Assembly: GCA_012064415.1 (NCBI GenBank) | Contig: SSNU01000223.1 | Span: 248,001-312,000, forward strand | Direction of reading: 5' to 3' | DNA from: Gyrodactylus bullatarudis | Taxonomy: Eukaryota > Platyhelminthes > Monogenea > Gyrodactylidea > Gyrodactylidae | Length of the DNA: 64,000 nucleotides | Part shown: in pieces, positions 25,401 through 35,100 of the stretch | Position numbering within the stretch: the first letter of the stretch is position 1 | How the letters are laid out: each line of letters starts with the position of its first letter | Notes under the pieces: model-generated | The model's input: only the letters and a program-made list of their open reading frames with translations | The model's database searches: none | What the model was told of the DNA's origin: nothing | Made by a program: the position numbers and the translations under genes

Positions 25401-27726
25401 CTATAAAGGACAGATTTTACAAGATTGTAACCATAATTGCAAAATAAATATCATTCAGCATAGGAAGGACTAGCCATGACTGCAATTATTAATTTTGAAC
25501 ACAGGAAAAAGGGTTCATAAATCAAGATAAATATCAATTGCAAAAAGGAACCAAAAGTGAACTAAATTTCAAATTCAATGTAAAAAAGTAACCAAAATTG
25601 TAATTTGGCCTACCACTGTCACCATATCTGCAAATGGGAAGGTCCGAGTCACCAATTTTGCAAATACCCTTAATCATTAATTATACCACTAACAAGAAAA
25701 ATCTCAAAATTAAGCCTTGGTCCAGAATCGAATCTTAAGCATAGCTCTCATTGGGCAAGCACTCAGAAATCTAGTCCAACTGCCTATATTATGTATTGAT
25801 AATTTTTGTTTAAGAAATTTCACAGTGTTATAGTTACTATAACTATCGGGAAAATATTACCTAAGCATCTTTAGGGAGAAATAATTGTAGATATACTCAA
25901 GACAAAAGGACTACTCAAAACTCTGTGAACTTATGAGCAAGAATTTTTGTTTTTTTACTTTGAGGAAATACAACTACTAAAATAGCAAAGGAATAGAGAT
26001 CAAAAGGCAAAATTCAAAAAAAAATCATATCCTTTTGTTTGTTGAGCATGAGAAGTGATAGGGCCTCATTTCATCTATTTCTTCTCCTCCTTCTACCTCA
26101 ATATCGCTCAGATCTATCCTCTCTCCTAGCTGTAGTAATATTTCCTTTTGCCTACTCGGATATGAGAAATCTTTGTTGGATTTATATATAGAGAGAGAGA
26201 TATATAAATAAAAAGCGAGAAAGGAAAGCATAACTATATATACAGTATAGCAAGGGAGCTAAGAGAGATGGTGTATTCTCATCAAATTAAGCCATTGCCA
26301 TCATCCTTGTTTGTTTTGAGTAGTAGATACTGTACCTCCTAATCTGCTCAAAAAAAACATAATAGCATGAGAAATTTTTGTATTTTTCCCAATTTTTTCT
26401 TTCTTCTTCTCAGCTGTTGTGGGTCTACTCAACTGGGATTGACTCAATTCCCAATTGGAAATAATGTATATACATATACTCTTTTTTTCATATGAATTAG
26501 AGGTATGCATTTGGCCAGAAGATATGGAAAAGATTGCAATCTTTGTCCTTCCTACTGCTGTGATCTTCTTCCCTGAATCTGTAATTTTAGAAGAAGAAAT
26601 TCTGTTCTACAATTTGTTTCCCGTCTTTGTATAGTAGGGAAATAAAAATTCTTCTTTTATCAGAATAGTTAATGTATCATGAAAATAGAGAAATTGTGTT
26701 TAAATTTCACATAGTCTTTGGATAAATGCGATCGGACCAAAAGTTCACTAGACAACAGAGTACTGTGCGAATCTCTTTGATGAGGGGAAAGTTTAAAAAG
26801 AAAAAAATTGATAGTTTTATAATAGAATTCATTAAAACCCTTCGAGTCTTTGGTCATCCAAACGTTTCGACGATCATTGTCTAATGAGCTTAAGAAAGCG
26901 GGTTAAGAAAATGATCTTCGAAAAGTTTGGATGCCCAATAGAATACCAATATTGACCCTAGTTTTAATAGATTTCGTTATTGAATTTTCCCTATGATCCT
27001 AATAAAAACCAGAAGAAAGCCAAAACAATTTTATTTAAATTAATTATCAAATTTTCATCTTGTTAAATTTCTTAAATGATCAGAAACCAAGTATGTGGTT
27101 GGTTTAACGTTAAAGCATGCACTATGATTAAAGGTTCAGCTATCTGGAAAAGCTATTGTTTAAACCCCTTTTTTACAAGTAGTATATTTCTTCTGATTAT
27201 GAATACGCCGAGGGCAAATCTTTAGAGAGTTATTTTCTAGTCTATGAAAGAAATTGTTTTTCTACAGAGATGGTTTCACAATTTTTAGAGAAAGATTATT
27301 TTGAAGATTTTTCAAGGGTTAAATGAAACTCACATCTGTTTCAGAATTTGGGGGATTATAGAATTGATAGTTATCCTTTTGTTGGCTGTAGGCTGGATAT
27401 TGATTTTGAGAGAGTCCAAGTTGATTCAGGTTAATACTGGACTGGTATTGTAATGATAAAATAAGGGATAATATTACACTGGCTGTGAATAGGAATGTAT
27501 AAAAGACTCTAAATATGAGATAGGCAAGTGTTAATAATTTCCTTAAACGGCTTGTTTCAACTTTTAGCGGATAGAGGCTATTGTGTTGAGTGTTGAGGGC
27601 AATTTCTATTTTTCGGCGAGTTGAAGATGATTGAATACGACAAGTCTTTAGTAGACACAAGGTTATCAAGAAGAAAAGATAGATTAAACCAATCAATAAG
27701 ATCACAGGTATGTAGGATAAGTTCAT
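1469..27726 (-). CDS. Unrecognised multi-pass membrane protein, very large introns, incomplete
   Basis: I do not recognise this protein. Exons read right to left: 27334-27726 (ATG at 27726), 21518-21829, about 20744-20906, 19690-19970, 18779-18997, 9981-10287, 3704-3891 and 1469-1709. All junctions keep frame except exon 2 to 3, where a small exon may be missing or the acceptor at 20906 is wrong. The first exon encodes two membrane segments (residues about 4-26 and 64-92) with a short basic loop between them. The middle exons encode about 330 mostly hydrophilic residues with Asn-X-Ser/Thr sites, probably luminal or extracellular. Two more membrane segments follow: LRMLLLFLDVYLIV in the 9981-10287 exon and SFLGLTMITIALCIFF in the 3704-3891 exon. 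An Asn/Ser-rich, then charged, tail follows. Introns reach 8.5 kb, unlike the 23-30 nt introns of neighbouring genes. The 3' end is unresolved or outside the window. Confidence 0.75.
1710..3703. other. Intron of the membrane gene, nothing recognised
   Basis: AT-rich sequence between two confirmed exons. Short open frames on both strands have no similarity I can name. I see no repeat arms or RNA genes here. Confidence 0.6.
4951..5100 (+). repeat. tRNA-derived SINE, copy 1
   Basis: The head resembles a tRNA. A box-A-like stretch (about 4966-4976, TGACATAATGG) is followed 28 bases later by a clean box B, GGTTCAAACCC, at 5004-5014. TGCCTG at 4958-4963 can pair with CAGGCA about 70 nt downstream like an acceptor stem. 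After the head comes a tail (CATTAAACACTCTTTACCTG..., then ACAAATCATTA). The second copy on the other strand at 36040-36190 shares this tail, so this is a dispersed family and not a tRNA gene. It sits in an intron of the membrane gene. Confidence 0.72.
5161..5848. repeat. Fold-back element, family A, complete
   Basis: Two inverted arms of roughly 250 nt can pair along their length. The left arm starts CTAAAGCTAATTTATATC and contains TTTTTACAGAAATCTCG and GGAATCCTACTCAT. The right arm contains the complements ATGAGTAGGATTCC and GAGATTTCTG and ends near AATTTTAGTTCAG. The spacer is about 180 nt. No transposase is encoded, so it must be a non-autonomous element. It lies in the intron between the 9981-10287 and 3704-3891 exons. 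Confidence 0.85.
6969..7080 (+). repeat. Solo arm, fold-back family B
   Basis: TACAGCTATTCTCGTTGAAT followed by TTTTTACAAAAATCTC matches the terminal arm of the complete family B element at 15284-15935. Here the end is preceded by TA, suggesting a TA target site. No right arm is found nearby. Confidence 0.65.
7498..7603. repeat. Small inverted-repeat element
   Basis: GGCTTTCTTACA at the left is mirrored by TGTAAGAAAGCC at the right, about 106 bp in all. It could be a tiny MITE or a chance hairpin. No second copy was seen. Confidence 0.4.
9299..9754. mobile_element. MITE with CAGTGA termini (Tc1/mariner-type ends)
   Basis: The terminal inverted repeat begins CAGTGATTTCCCTACATAAC on the left. 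The exact complement ends at 9754, followed by TA. Identity runs about 28 bp, through CGCCTCGAG, then imperfectly further. The element is 456 bp without coding capacity. CAGTG termini with TA duplication are typical of Tc1/mariner relatives. The left flank reads CTACA, so the TA duplication is intact only on the right or the left end has two extra bases. Confidence 0.8.
10866..12077. repeat. Long inverted-repeat element with coding-like arms and an inserted remnant
   Basis: The left arm (10866-11120) and right arm (11387-11559 plus 12000-12077) are inverted copies. They share CTTACACTTGTAAAA and TAATATAAATTAAAACTGAT. Each arm read inward encodes the same peptide motif, GS(T/A)LVSNEKHLFLKF, at about 11030-11080 (+) and 11420-11470 (-). 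That suggests descent from a protein-coding transposable element. The right arm is interrupted: a block of about 104 bp (11456-11559) recurs nearly exactly at 11906-12009, and about 350 bp of different sequence lies between the two copies. Confidence 0.65.
11560..11905 (+). mobile_element. 3' remnant of an element whose ORF ends in a PCNA-box-like tail, copy 1
   Basis: An open frame ends at 11699. Its last residues include ISN, TKRKR and GQLQIDSFL before a TAA stop. Then come TATAAAT (about 11790) and GAACCGGTGAAATAAA (about 11830). The minus-strand copy at 41390-41700 shares the ORF end (ISN, KRKR, GQLLMDEFL), the TATA/AATAAA block and about 30 bases beyond it. GQLxxDxFL resembles a PIP box, the PCNA-binding motif known at the end of pogo-type transposases. 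The downstream TATA plus AATAAA could instead be part of an LTR. Family assignment is open. Confidence 0.55.
14120..14480 (+). pseudogene. Decayed transposable-element ORF end, possible third copy
   Basis: This stretch is A-rich and purine-biased, unlike its surroundings. One frame reads LTFVDIES... to a TAG near 14218, then continues open through RFFSQPEKSTPSRKRN, a Lys/Arg/Ser-rich tail and QPTTKAYM, to a TAA near 14428 that is followed at once by ATAAAAGC. The basic tail followed by a Q-x-x-x-x-x-Y motif and an AATAAA resembles the copies at 11560 and 41390, but alignment is weak. One internal stop shows it is not a functional gene. Confidence 0.4.
15284..15935. repeat. Fold-back element, family B, complete
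   Basis: The left end GGCTATTCTCGATGAATTTG is complemented by the right end CAAATTCATCGAGAATAGCT at 15917-15934, followed by GTATA. The arms pair for about 240 nt, with TTTTTACAAAGATCTC on the left and GTGATTTTTGTAAAAATCA on the right. The central spacer contains sequence around AAATGATC. There is no coding capacity. A transcript crossing it would form a long hairpin. Confidence 0.85.
15940..18778. other. Intron of the membrane gene, nothing clear
   Basis: AT-rich sequence. The only distinct object is a GC-rich hairpin at 17651-17671 (ATGGGGTC, loop of five, GACCCCAT). The minus-strand open frame over 17631-17996 is Ser/Phe/Lys-biased and looks like chance. Confidence 0.5.
23278..23995. repeat. 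Fold-back element, family C, complete
   Basis: The left arm starts near GAGCTAGACCTAATTGACAT and the right arm ends ATGTCAACTAGCTTTAGT. The arms pair through GAAGATGAGAATTTAC and its complement, TTTTTACAAAAACTCA, CCTGACATTCCT and further, about 300 nt per arm, with a short centre around 23600-23690. Divergence between arms is a few percent by eye, so it is fairly young. Confidence 0.87.
24990..25073 (-). repeat. Solo arm, fold-back family B
   Basis: GATGAAAAAATGAGATTTTT followed by CCCAAATTCATCGAGTATAG and CTGTA is the right-hand end of family B. It ends against TA as at 15935. No partner arm is nearby. Confidence 0.65.
25314..25346 (+). repeat. Remnant terminus of the CAGTGA MITE family
   Basis: TA then CAGTGAGTTGCATAGATAAC and GCCTCGATAAC matches the terminal repeat of the 9299-9754 MITE at most positions. 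No matching right end was found. Confidence 0.5.
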
Positions 27727-28579
27727 GATGAAAGTCTCACATCACATAGCACTATCGATACATGGTTTTATGGTGTTGTCTATCGATATTTGGAAAATAT
27801 TTCAGTTATGTTGAGGGATGAAAAATAAATTCTACTTGATTCATAGCTAGCCGGAATTTCATTGGATGATTTTTCTTAATCTGCCTTTATTGAAATGTGA
27901 TTGGTCGATAACATATTGGCCATATTAGAATACTATTGAATAATTTTCACTTGGAAAGAATGATTATATTTTAAATACTTTATCAAACTACTAGTAAGTA
28001 CTAGTAATATATTAATTTTAATTCTTGAAAATCGATTTATAAGATAAATTTACAATCTGCAGCGGAATGACAAGATGATCGAGGAGAATAGAATATATGG
28101 AACTATTTTTTGTGTTTTTTAGAAGGGATTTCATGAAAGAATAGATGCAATAGGGACAATTCTCCGTCCAAAATGGGAGGCCTTTAAGGTTAGCAGGCTG
28201 TTAGAGTATTTTCTGGGAGAAAAGAACCATTTATTTAGTATGTACTCCTCAACTTAATAATGTTTGAAAATCTGTGTCAATAGTATTACGTTGAGCGTGT
28301 GACAAGATTTTTAAGCTGTTATTCTAAGTGACATTTTAACGAATGAAAAAAGTTTAAGCATTAACTTATTTACAGCTATTATAGAGTTTACTTGATTCGT
28401 CACAATAGCGAAAAGACTAATTCAAGAGTGAATTAGCTTGTATCAACTGAAATAGAATTCAACTATTTTGAGCTAATCAAGACTGGATGAAATCAGAGCA
28501 CTTGAATCATAAACTTGAAGTCTATTTAGATGTTAAAAGACCTCGAGTCACTGATAATACGATAAGAAAGTTTTTATTT
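27727..28579. other. Intergenic region between membrane gene start and RPS11 3' end
   Basis: It separates the start codon of the membrane gene (27726) from the RPS11 stop (28580). Both genes are on the minus strand. It should contain the membrane gene promoter, but I see no distinctive motif. Confidence 0.5.
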
Positions 28580-29045
28580 TCAAAACTTGGCGAATGCCTT
28601 CTTGTTTTTAGAGGCTGTACCCTTGACAACCTTAATGAGGTTGAATGATACAGTTTTGCTGAGAGGTCTGCACTCGCCGATTGTGACGAGATCTCCTACT
28701 TGAACGTCTCTGAAGCATGGGGACATGTGGACTGAAATGTTTTTGTGTCTTCTTTCATACCTCTTGTACTTTTTAACAAACTTGAAGTAATCTCTTCTGA
28801 CGACAATGGTTCTGTTCATTTTCATCTTAAGAACAGTACCAGTAAGGATACGGCCTCTGATTGTTACAGTACCAGTGAATGGACATTTTTTATCGATATA
28901 AGTGCCGTATATAGCTTCATTAGGAGTTTTAAATCCAAGACCGATATTTTTGTAGTACCTGGCACCCTTCTTGCCTTTAAGTACTTGTTTTTGGAAAGCT
29001 TTTTCAACCTACAAATAATAAATTAGGAGTTACTTGTTCAGCCAT
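28580..29045 (-). CDS. RPS11: 40S ribosomal protein S11 (uS17)
   Basis: This is a structural protein of the small ribosomal subunit, binding 18S rRNA. Exon 1 (29034-29045) encodes only MAEQ. A 25-nt intron (29009-29033) follows, then exon 2 (28580-29008). The protein is 146 residues, slightly shorter than the usual about 158 because of a shortened N-terminal segment before [13 protein letters not shown]. Family hallmarks are [50 protein letters not shown] and [17 protein letters not shown], and the protein ends in a basic AFAKF tail. Its start codon lies 121 bp from the divergent MDC1-like start, so the two probably share a promoter. Confidence 0.98.
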
Positions 29046-29166
29046 GCTTATTGATGGAAAATCAAAATTTGTATCAGATCAAAACAAACAATAATTGTTA
29101 AAAATATCTTAAGTGAGAATAAATTCGTTTTTTCATTTGTAACAATTCAAAAAGAAAATTTTCAAG
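29046..29166. promoter_or_regulatory. Putative bidirectional promoter RPS11 / MDC1-like
   Basis: Only 121 bp separate the two divergent start codons, so both 5' UTRs and core promoters must fit here or overlap the coding exons. The sequence is very AT-rich, with no canonical TATA-plus-initiator arrangement that I can defend. Confidence 0.6.
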
Positions 29167-32100
29167 ATGATAGAAAAATCAGTGAAAACTTGTGTTACAG
29201 CTATCGTATGTCTTATTAATTACTTTAGAAATCCATAAAATTATTACTCATAGAAAACTTGAGCAAAGAATTCCAGTTAAAACTCAATACAACGTCTATA
29301 GTTGGCACAGACAGCTCATGTGAAGTTGTTATACCAGATATTGTAATCTAAAATTTACTCACATTTTAGTCTTTGGCTCCTATACAAGCACAAATTGTTC
29401 ACAAGTATCCTGATGTTTGCTATATCAATGTGAAGGATTCAAATTCCATTGCAAAACGAAATTCTTTGTTTTGTCGACCAAACTTTGATTACGAACTCAG
29501 AAACGATGACATTATTCATCTAGGAAAAATATCCTTAAAAGTTTTAATAGGTTATGATTCTGAAGATCAAGACGAATTTTACGATGTGATCCCAGTAACT
29601 AATGATAGAGTCAATGAAATTCAACCTAATTCTGATGCCTTCACATTTGAAGATTTTGTCCCAGCCACTCAAGTCACACAAGAAATGTTGGTTAATCCAT
29701 CGCCAATTAAAATTGATTTTGATACATCGACATTGGTATGTTGGTAAAATTTTATAGATTAAAATAGTCTTGCAAGGTTGTCATTGAAAAAGATAAATAT
29801 CTCGACTCAGTTGTCCAAGAATCTGTTATTGAAAGTGCCAAAAAGTCGAAACTTGTACGTCTGATTCATCTTACCTCTTCACTTAGTCACCTAGCTTATT
29901 AAATTCTAACATGATCATTCCCGAGAGTCCCACTTGTCTTAACTCTTCGCAAATCAAATCAGTTCCAGTTTCCATTCCAGATTTAATTTCAGACAATTCG
30001 AAAGTATTACACGTAATTATTTATTTAATTTATATTTAAAAATAAATTAATTAAATCTTTTTGCTTAGTCTGAAACTGATCAGAGCATAAAAATTGAAGA
30101 TCCCAACTTTTCCCTCGATATCATACCACAAACTCAACAGGATTCTAATGAAAATATCGAGATTAATCATTTTTTGAATAAATCTCCTGTTGGATCTCTC
30201 ACAAGAGATGGATCTATTCCTTCTCTCAAGTCGCCAGTGAGTAAATATTGCTCAAATTATCGTCAAAATGTCTATGTTAAATTTGATATTTACCCTTTTT
30301 ATTTAAATTATTTTTAGATTAATCGAATCATGAGTCCCTCACAAGTGGCTACTCCAATATCTGTATGTCTCATTCTCTGATTTTACATTTTAGCGTAAAA
30401 GTTCAGCTTCCAATTCTCTTATTTCTCCAACCCAAAAAGAATCTTCCATTGTCGTAAGTTTTGTTTGGCCTAATTTTGATTTATTTCTTAGACTTACTCA
30501 CCTATCATAAATTTTTCCACAACAAGTGCTGCCTCAGTGTCAAACATTTCAGCCAGTTCAAGGCCAAACTATCCAATTGTAAGTAATCTTAATCTGTATC
30601 CTTTTTACAATATATACTCATGAATTTCCAGAGTTTTTCTCCCATCATCACCCCATCCACAGAGACAAAGAAGCCTGCTACTACTCCACAAAGGACGCCA
30701 ACCTCTCCTACTGATAGAAATCAATCTCAAACTATTGTGAGTACTTCAAAACTTATTGACGCCAGTCATATTTCTGAGCAAAATATTGATACAAGTTTAG
30801 TTTTGAGCTAACATGCAGTGTTTAGTGTGAAAAAGAAAAAAATCACCTAGACAAGCCTCAATTTTAATAGCTTGATAATCAATTTGATATCTGATTAATA
30901 CTAAGATAAGAGTAATCCCTTATTGTTCATTTTTTCTATTTTGAAACGCATAGATGATGCAGAATATAACAAAGAATTTCAGTGGGTAAAGTCAGAATTT
31001 TGAAATGAACTCAAAAATTCAATCTTTCAAGTTTATTTTTGTTCTGTAAATTATCATGAATTGATCCAAATATTCTACATTTTTATTAGGAAAATAAATC
31101 GAATAGTTCCCTGCCCAAATCACCGTGTCTAGATGACTTTATAAATTCTTCAACTCAAGTTCCAAACAAGAAGACTGTCAAATTCCTCTCTGCCTCACCT
31201 ATCAAATCCAATTCATCAGTGGCGGATAATGAATTTATCGCCACTTCATCTCAGATTCCGAATAAGCCCACCAAATTAGTCAAGTTCCTACCAGCTTCTC
31301 CAATCAAACCAAGACCCATTGAGGAGCCTGACACAGAAGTCGAGTCTATTGCAGACTCAATTCTTGAAACTCGAAAGTATTCCTTCCGAAGGGTGAGGCT
31401 TTGTCTTTCTTTCAGTATTTATTACTTCTCTTGACCATTTTTTTCAACTAGCATCGTGAGAGCATGTTTGTACGTCCTCCGATAAAGAAGAAAAATCAAT
31501 TACCCAGGAGAGCTAGCCTCTCTGATTTGAATCGGGCTGGCGAGGAAAGTCCGACCAAGAAAGGTCTTTTGAAATCCTCGTTCAAAGATCCTAATCATTT
31601 CGCAATACCTAGTCCTCAAGTCCTCAAGGTAAGATGAAGCCATATACTGAATGTATTTTATCATAACTACTTACAAGTAAACACACAAAACTATCATCAA
31701 TTAGTTTTAATCATGATTAATGGGATTCATGGAATACAATTGTCGTACATCAAAATGATTAAACGCATTTAGAGCGTATTCAGAATTTTTTTTGCTCTCT
31801 CAAATCGATTTCCCACAAATCTTCTCTCCATTCACTGAGTTCATTCCACAGGGAGAAGAAATATTAATCGATTACATTTTCCATAGTCTCTTTTTGTCTA
31901 TAATTCCCCCCTCTGATTTCTCATTTGATTAGCTTGTAAAAAATACGCTTGAATTAAATTCAATGGGGGCCCACATTTTGTTTATTTATACATCACTAGA
32001 AAAAAGGGGTCCTTATCCCTTTTTAGCCATAATGCTACCTGATGTATTTATTCTAATTTACAGGATGTAATTTATTTTGATTTAAAAAATTGTTTTTCAT

Positions 32101-35100
32101 GTAGAAAAAAAAGGACTTAACACAACAATCTCCCTCCGCAATGGAACAGACTAAGCTAGATCCAGTCAAAATTCTTAGCCCCATGGTAAGTATGAAATTT
32201 CATTTTTCTTTTTTTATTTAATATTGTAATTTTACTATTCTTATTCATTAAGGATACCAAAAAGAAGATAGAAATCCAATGCTCTGATTCAGTAAGTTCA
32301 TTGAAGAAAAATATTTTCAATCGATAATATTTATGTCTTTTGATAATTTGAAGATCTTGTATTTTAATTCAAAAATTCACCACAAAATGGATACCATTCG
32401 TATGTATGTATGTGTCTGTATGGAGAGGGGAGAGCTTTAAAACCATGATTAATAATAATCATCCTTCATACTTTTTCATCTCTATTCATTTATTTAAAAG
32501 TGCAAACTTCTTTATTCGATATTATTGATCCTTGTGCTTTACACTTTTCCCAATTACAAGAATTCTTAACATACAATTCGACCTTTTTCCCGTCAAATTC
32601 ATTGACGAAAAAATTTTTTTGACTTGAATCTACTAGCCGAGCTAAATAAATTAATCACGAAATTTGCCACGCATCGTCTCAAGTTTTTTTGATAGCCAAA
32701 AATATTTCCTAAACTTTGAATTATCTTTTTGATTAATAATCTCAAATCATGAATCAAAATCTGCAGTCATCTCAAATTCAAATTCATGTACAACCAATGT
32801 AGTTCACACAATATCTTGTTTATTTTTTAGCTAATTAACGTTATTAGTTTTCAAATAAAATATCAGCAGAGTTTTTTCTTGTTGTAGGTTATTCGTTGAG
32901 ACTATTTTATTATCGTGATAATCTGTTTCTACGACAGATACTTCATAGCATGAGGTTTTTTTCTCTTTATAATTTGAATCGATATTTTATTAATGAATTT
33001 TTTATCATTTCTTACTCGTACTTTGTAGTGTTTATTATTGAATTTTTATTCTCTTCTCTGATTGGTCTAAATTTCCAAAGGCTCCCATTGGTTATATTTT
33101 CGGTTTTGTTTAAAGACCAGGAAAATTTCTCTCATCTTTACTTAGTAGAAATTTTCGTATGTTTAATTCTCTCCCACAAATAATAATGGAAATTATTGAA
33201 TTCAACATTTCTGATGACAAATTCTCTCTTTCTATATATATCTTTTCTAGGCTCTTGCCGACGATCTACAGAATAATACAAATTTCATGGTAAGTCCATT
33301 TTAACCTCGAATCTTAGAATTATTTAAAAATTTTTCCCAATAGCCGAACAGCTCAATTGATCTAGATAACGGTGATCCAAAGAATGGACCTGTAGAAAGG
33401 GATTGTGTCCAATTAGCTGATCCATTTAAAGATTACCTTGAAGATGAATCTGTCAGTGAAACATATTCCGATGATATGGACCAAATCCACAAGAAGAAGA
33501 ACATGTTCCTCTTGACACCTTTCATCAGGCCAAATAAAAATGTTTGTTTGCGGTATTTTGCCCTACTTTCTGAAAATTCACTTATTCATTGTTTCTTGCA
33601 GCGTACTACGAAACTATTACGACCTAAAATATCTGTAAGTTTATATTAATTCTATATCTGTGACTCATCTTTATCTTTATTTATTCAGGTTGCCAAGAAT
33701 AAGCGGAAGAAATCTTCAATTAGCTCGGCTAATTCCACCGGCACTGATACTGACACCAGCGACGCAGTTAAGAAGAAAAAGTCCAAATTCGAGTCTGATT
33801 TTACACTCTCCTCAGAGTCAGATTCTGAAGATGGGTCTCTTGAAAAGAGAAAAGAGATACCTCCTTCTAAATCTAGCTCCAAATCAAAACCTGAAAATAA
33901 AGTAAATCATCTCTGGAATGTAAAACACTCATCTTCAACTTGATAATTTTAATTTTTCCCTAGAAAATCAAGGTCAAAGATAATAAAGATGCCAAATCAG
34001 AAGATGAAGTGACCACAAGAAAGTCTACCCGTAGGGGAACTCGAGTAAGTTCATTTTAATTCGCGTAAATTCCAATAATCATGCAATGTGCCTAATTTAG
34101 AAGCCGATGAAATATTATGATGACTTTAGCATGGATACTGAATCGGAATATGAAGATCTTAACAAATTTGATGAACCCAATTCCCCAAATAAGATAAATA
34201 TTTCCTCAGATGCTGATATTCCTGTGAGATTTCTTACTTTTATCAAGTACTGATAATTATTTGGGTACTATTAAATTGAGCCTAAAGGAAATATGTGGGC
34301 CAGAATACCAAGCCGAAAAATTTGTGAAATAAATAGATTCTACAACTATTATTATCGCACTATTAAATAGATCCTTTTTTTTATTTTCGATGCCAATTTC
34401 TAATCTGAACAATCTCCAAATATATTAAACTTGTTAGATCTTAAAATCACCTGCTTAATTTTATTTTCTGAAATTCTTCTTTTTTCTTTGCATATAATTG
34501 CAACAATTATCTCCTATTTCAACATGACCAATTTTACCATTGGTCCTAACATTAGTACCAATTTCAATAGCTTTATTAATTATTCATTTCCCAAAGTGAT
34601 TTCGAGGCTTAATTATCTCTATATTACTCAAGTATTGTTAATAACCATTCCCCTTTACTTTAGATAAGATGTGGAGTTTAATAAGTTTATTATTTCAACC
34701 TTGAATCTAATTTATATTCTGTTTATAATCTCTTTGCGACAAATGAAACTAGAGAACATAGATAACCTCTTAGTAGATAAAAAATGTTTTTCTGAATTAG
34801 CTTGTCTAAAGTAGCTTTGAAGATTTCAAATATAACTAATGAACGCAAAATCTTTCAGGAATCTTCCCCGGTCAAAGAGAAATCTGAACCTTCAAATAAA
34901 AAAACAGCCCGGCGATCAGGAAGTGAACCGATGGTAAGTTTATTTTAACTTAAATACTATAACTAATTCGATTTCGAACCTGATCATCTCTTTGCTAGAG
35001 AAATTCTCCTAAAAAATCCAGTCAATCGGATTCGATTGAGGGAAAAACCAAGCTTAGAACTTCCAATAGCGCGAATAGATCTCCAATATCATCACCAAAG

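Larger units (their letters stand above)
21830..27333. other. Intron 1 of the membrane gene (5.5 kb) with repeats
   Basis: The sequence lies between the exon with the ATG and the exon starting at 21829. It holds a fold-back element (23278-23995), a solo fold-back arm (24990-25073), a MITE end remnant (25314-25346) and simple AT/AG runs near 26180-26250. No further exon could be supported. Confidence 0.6.
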
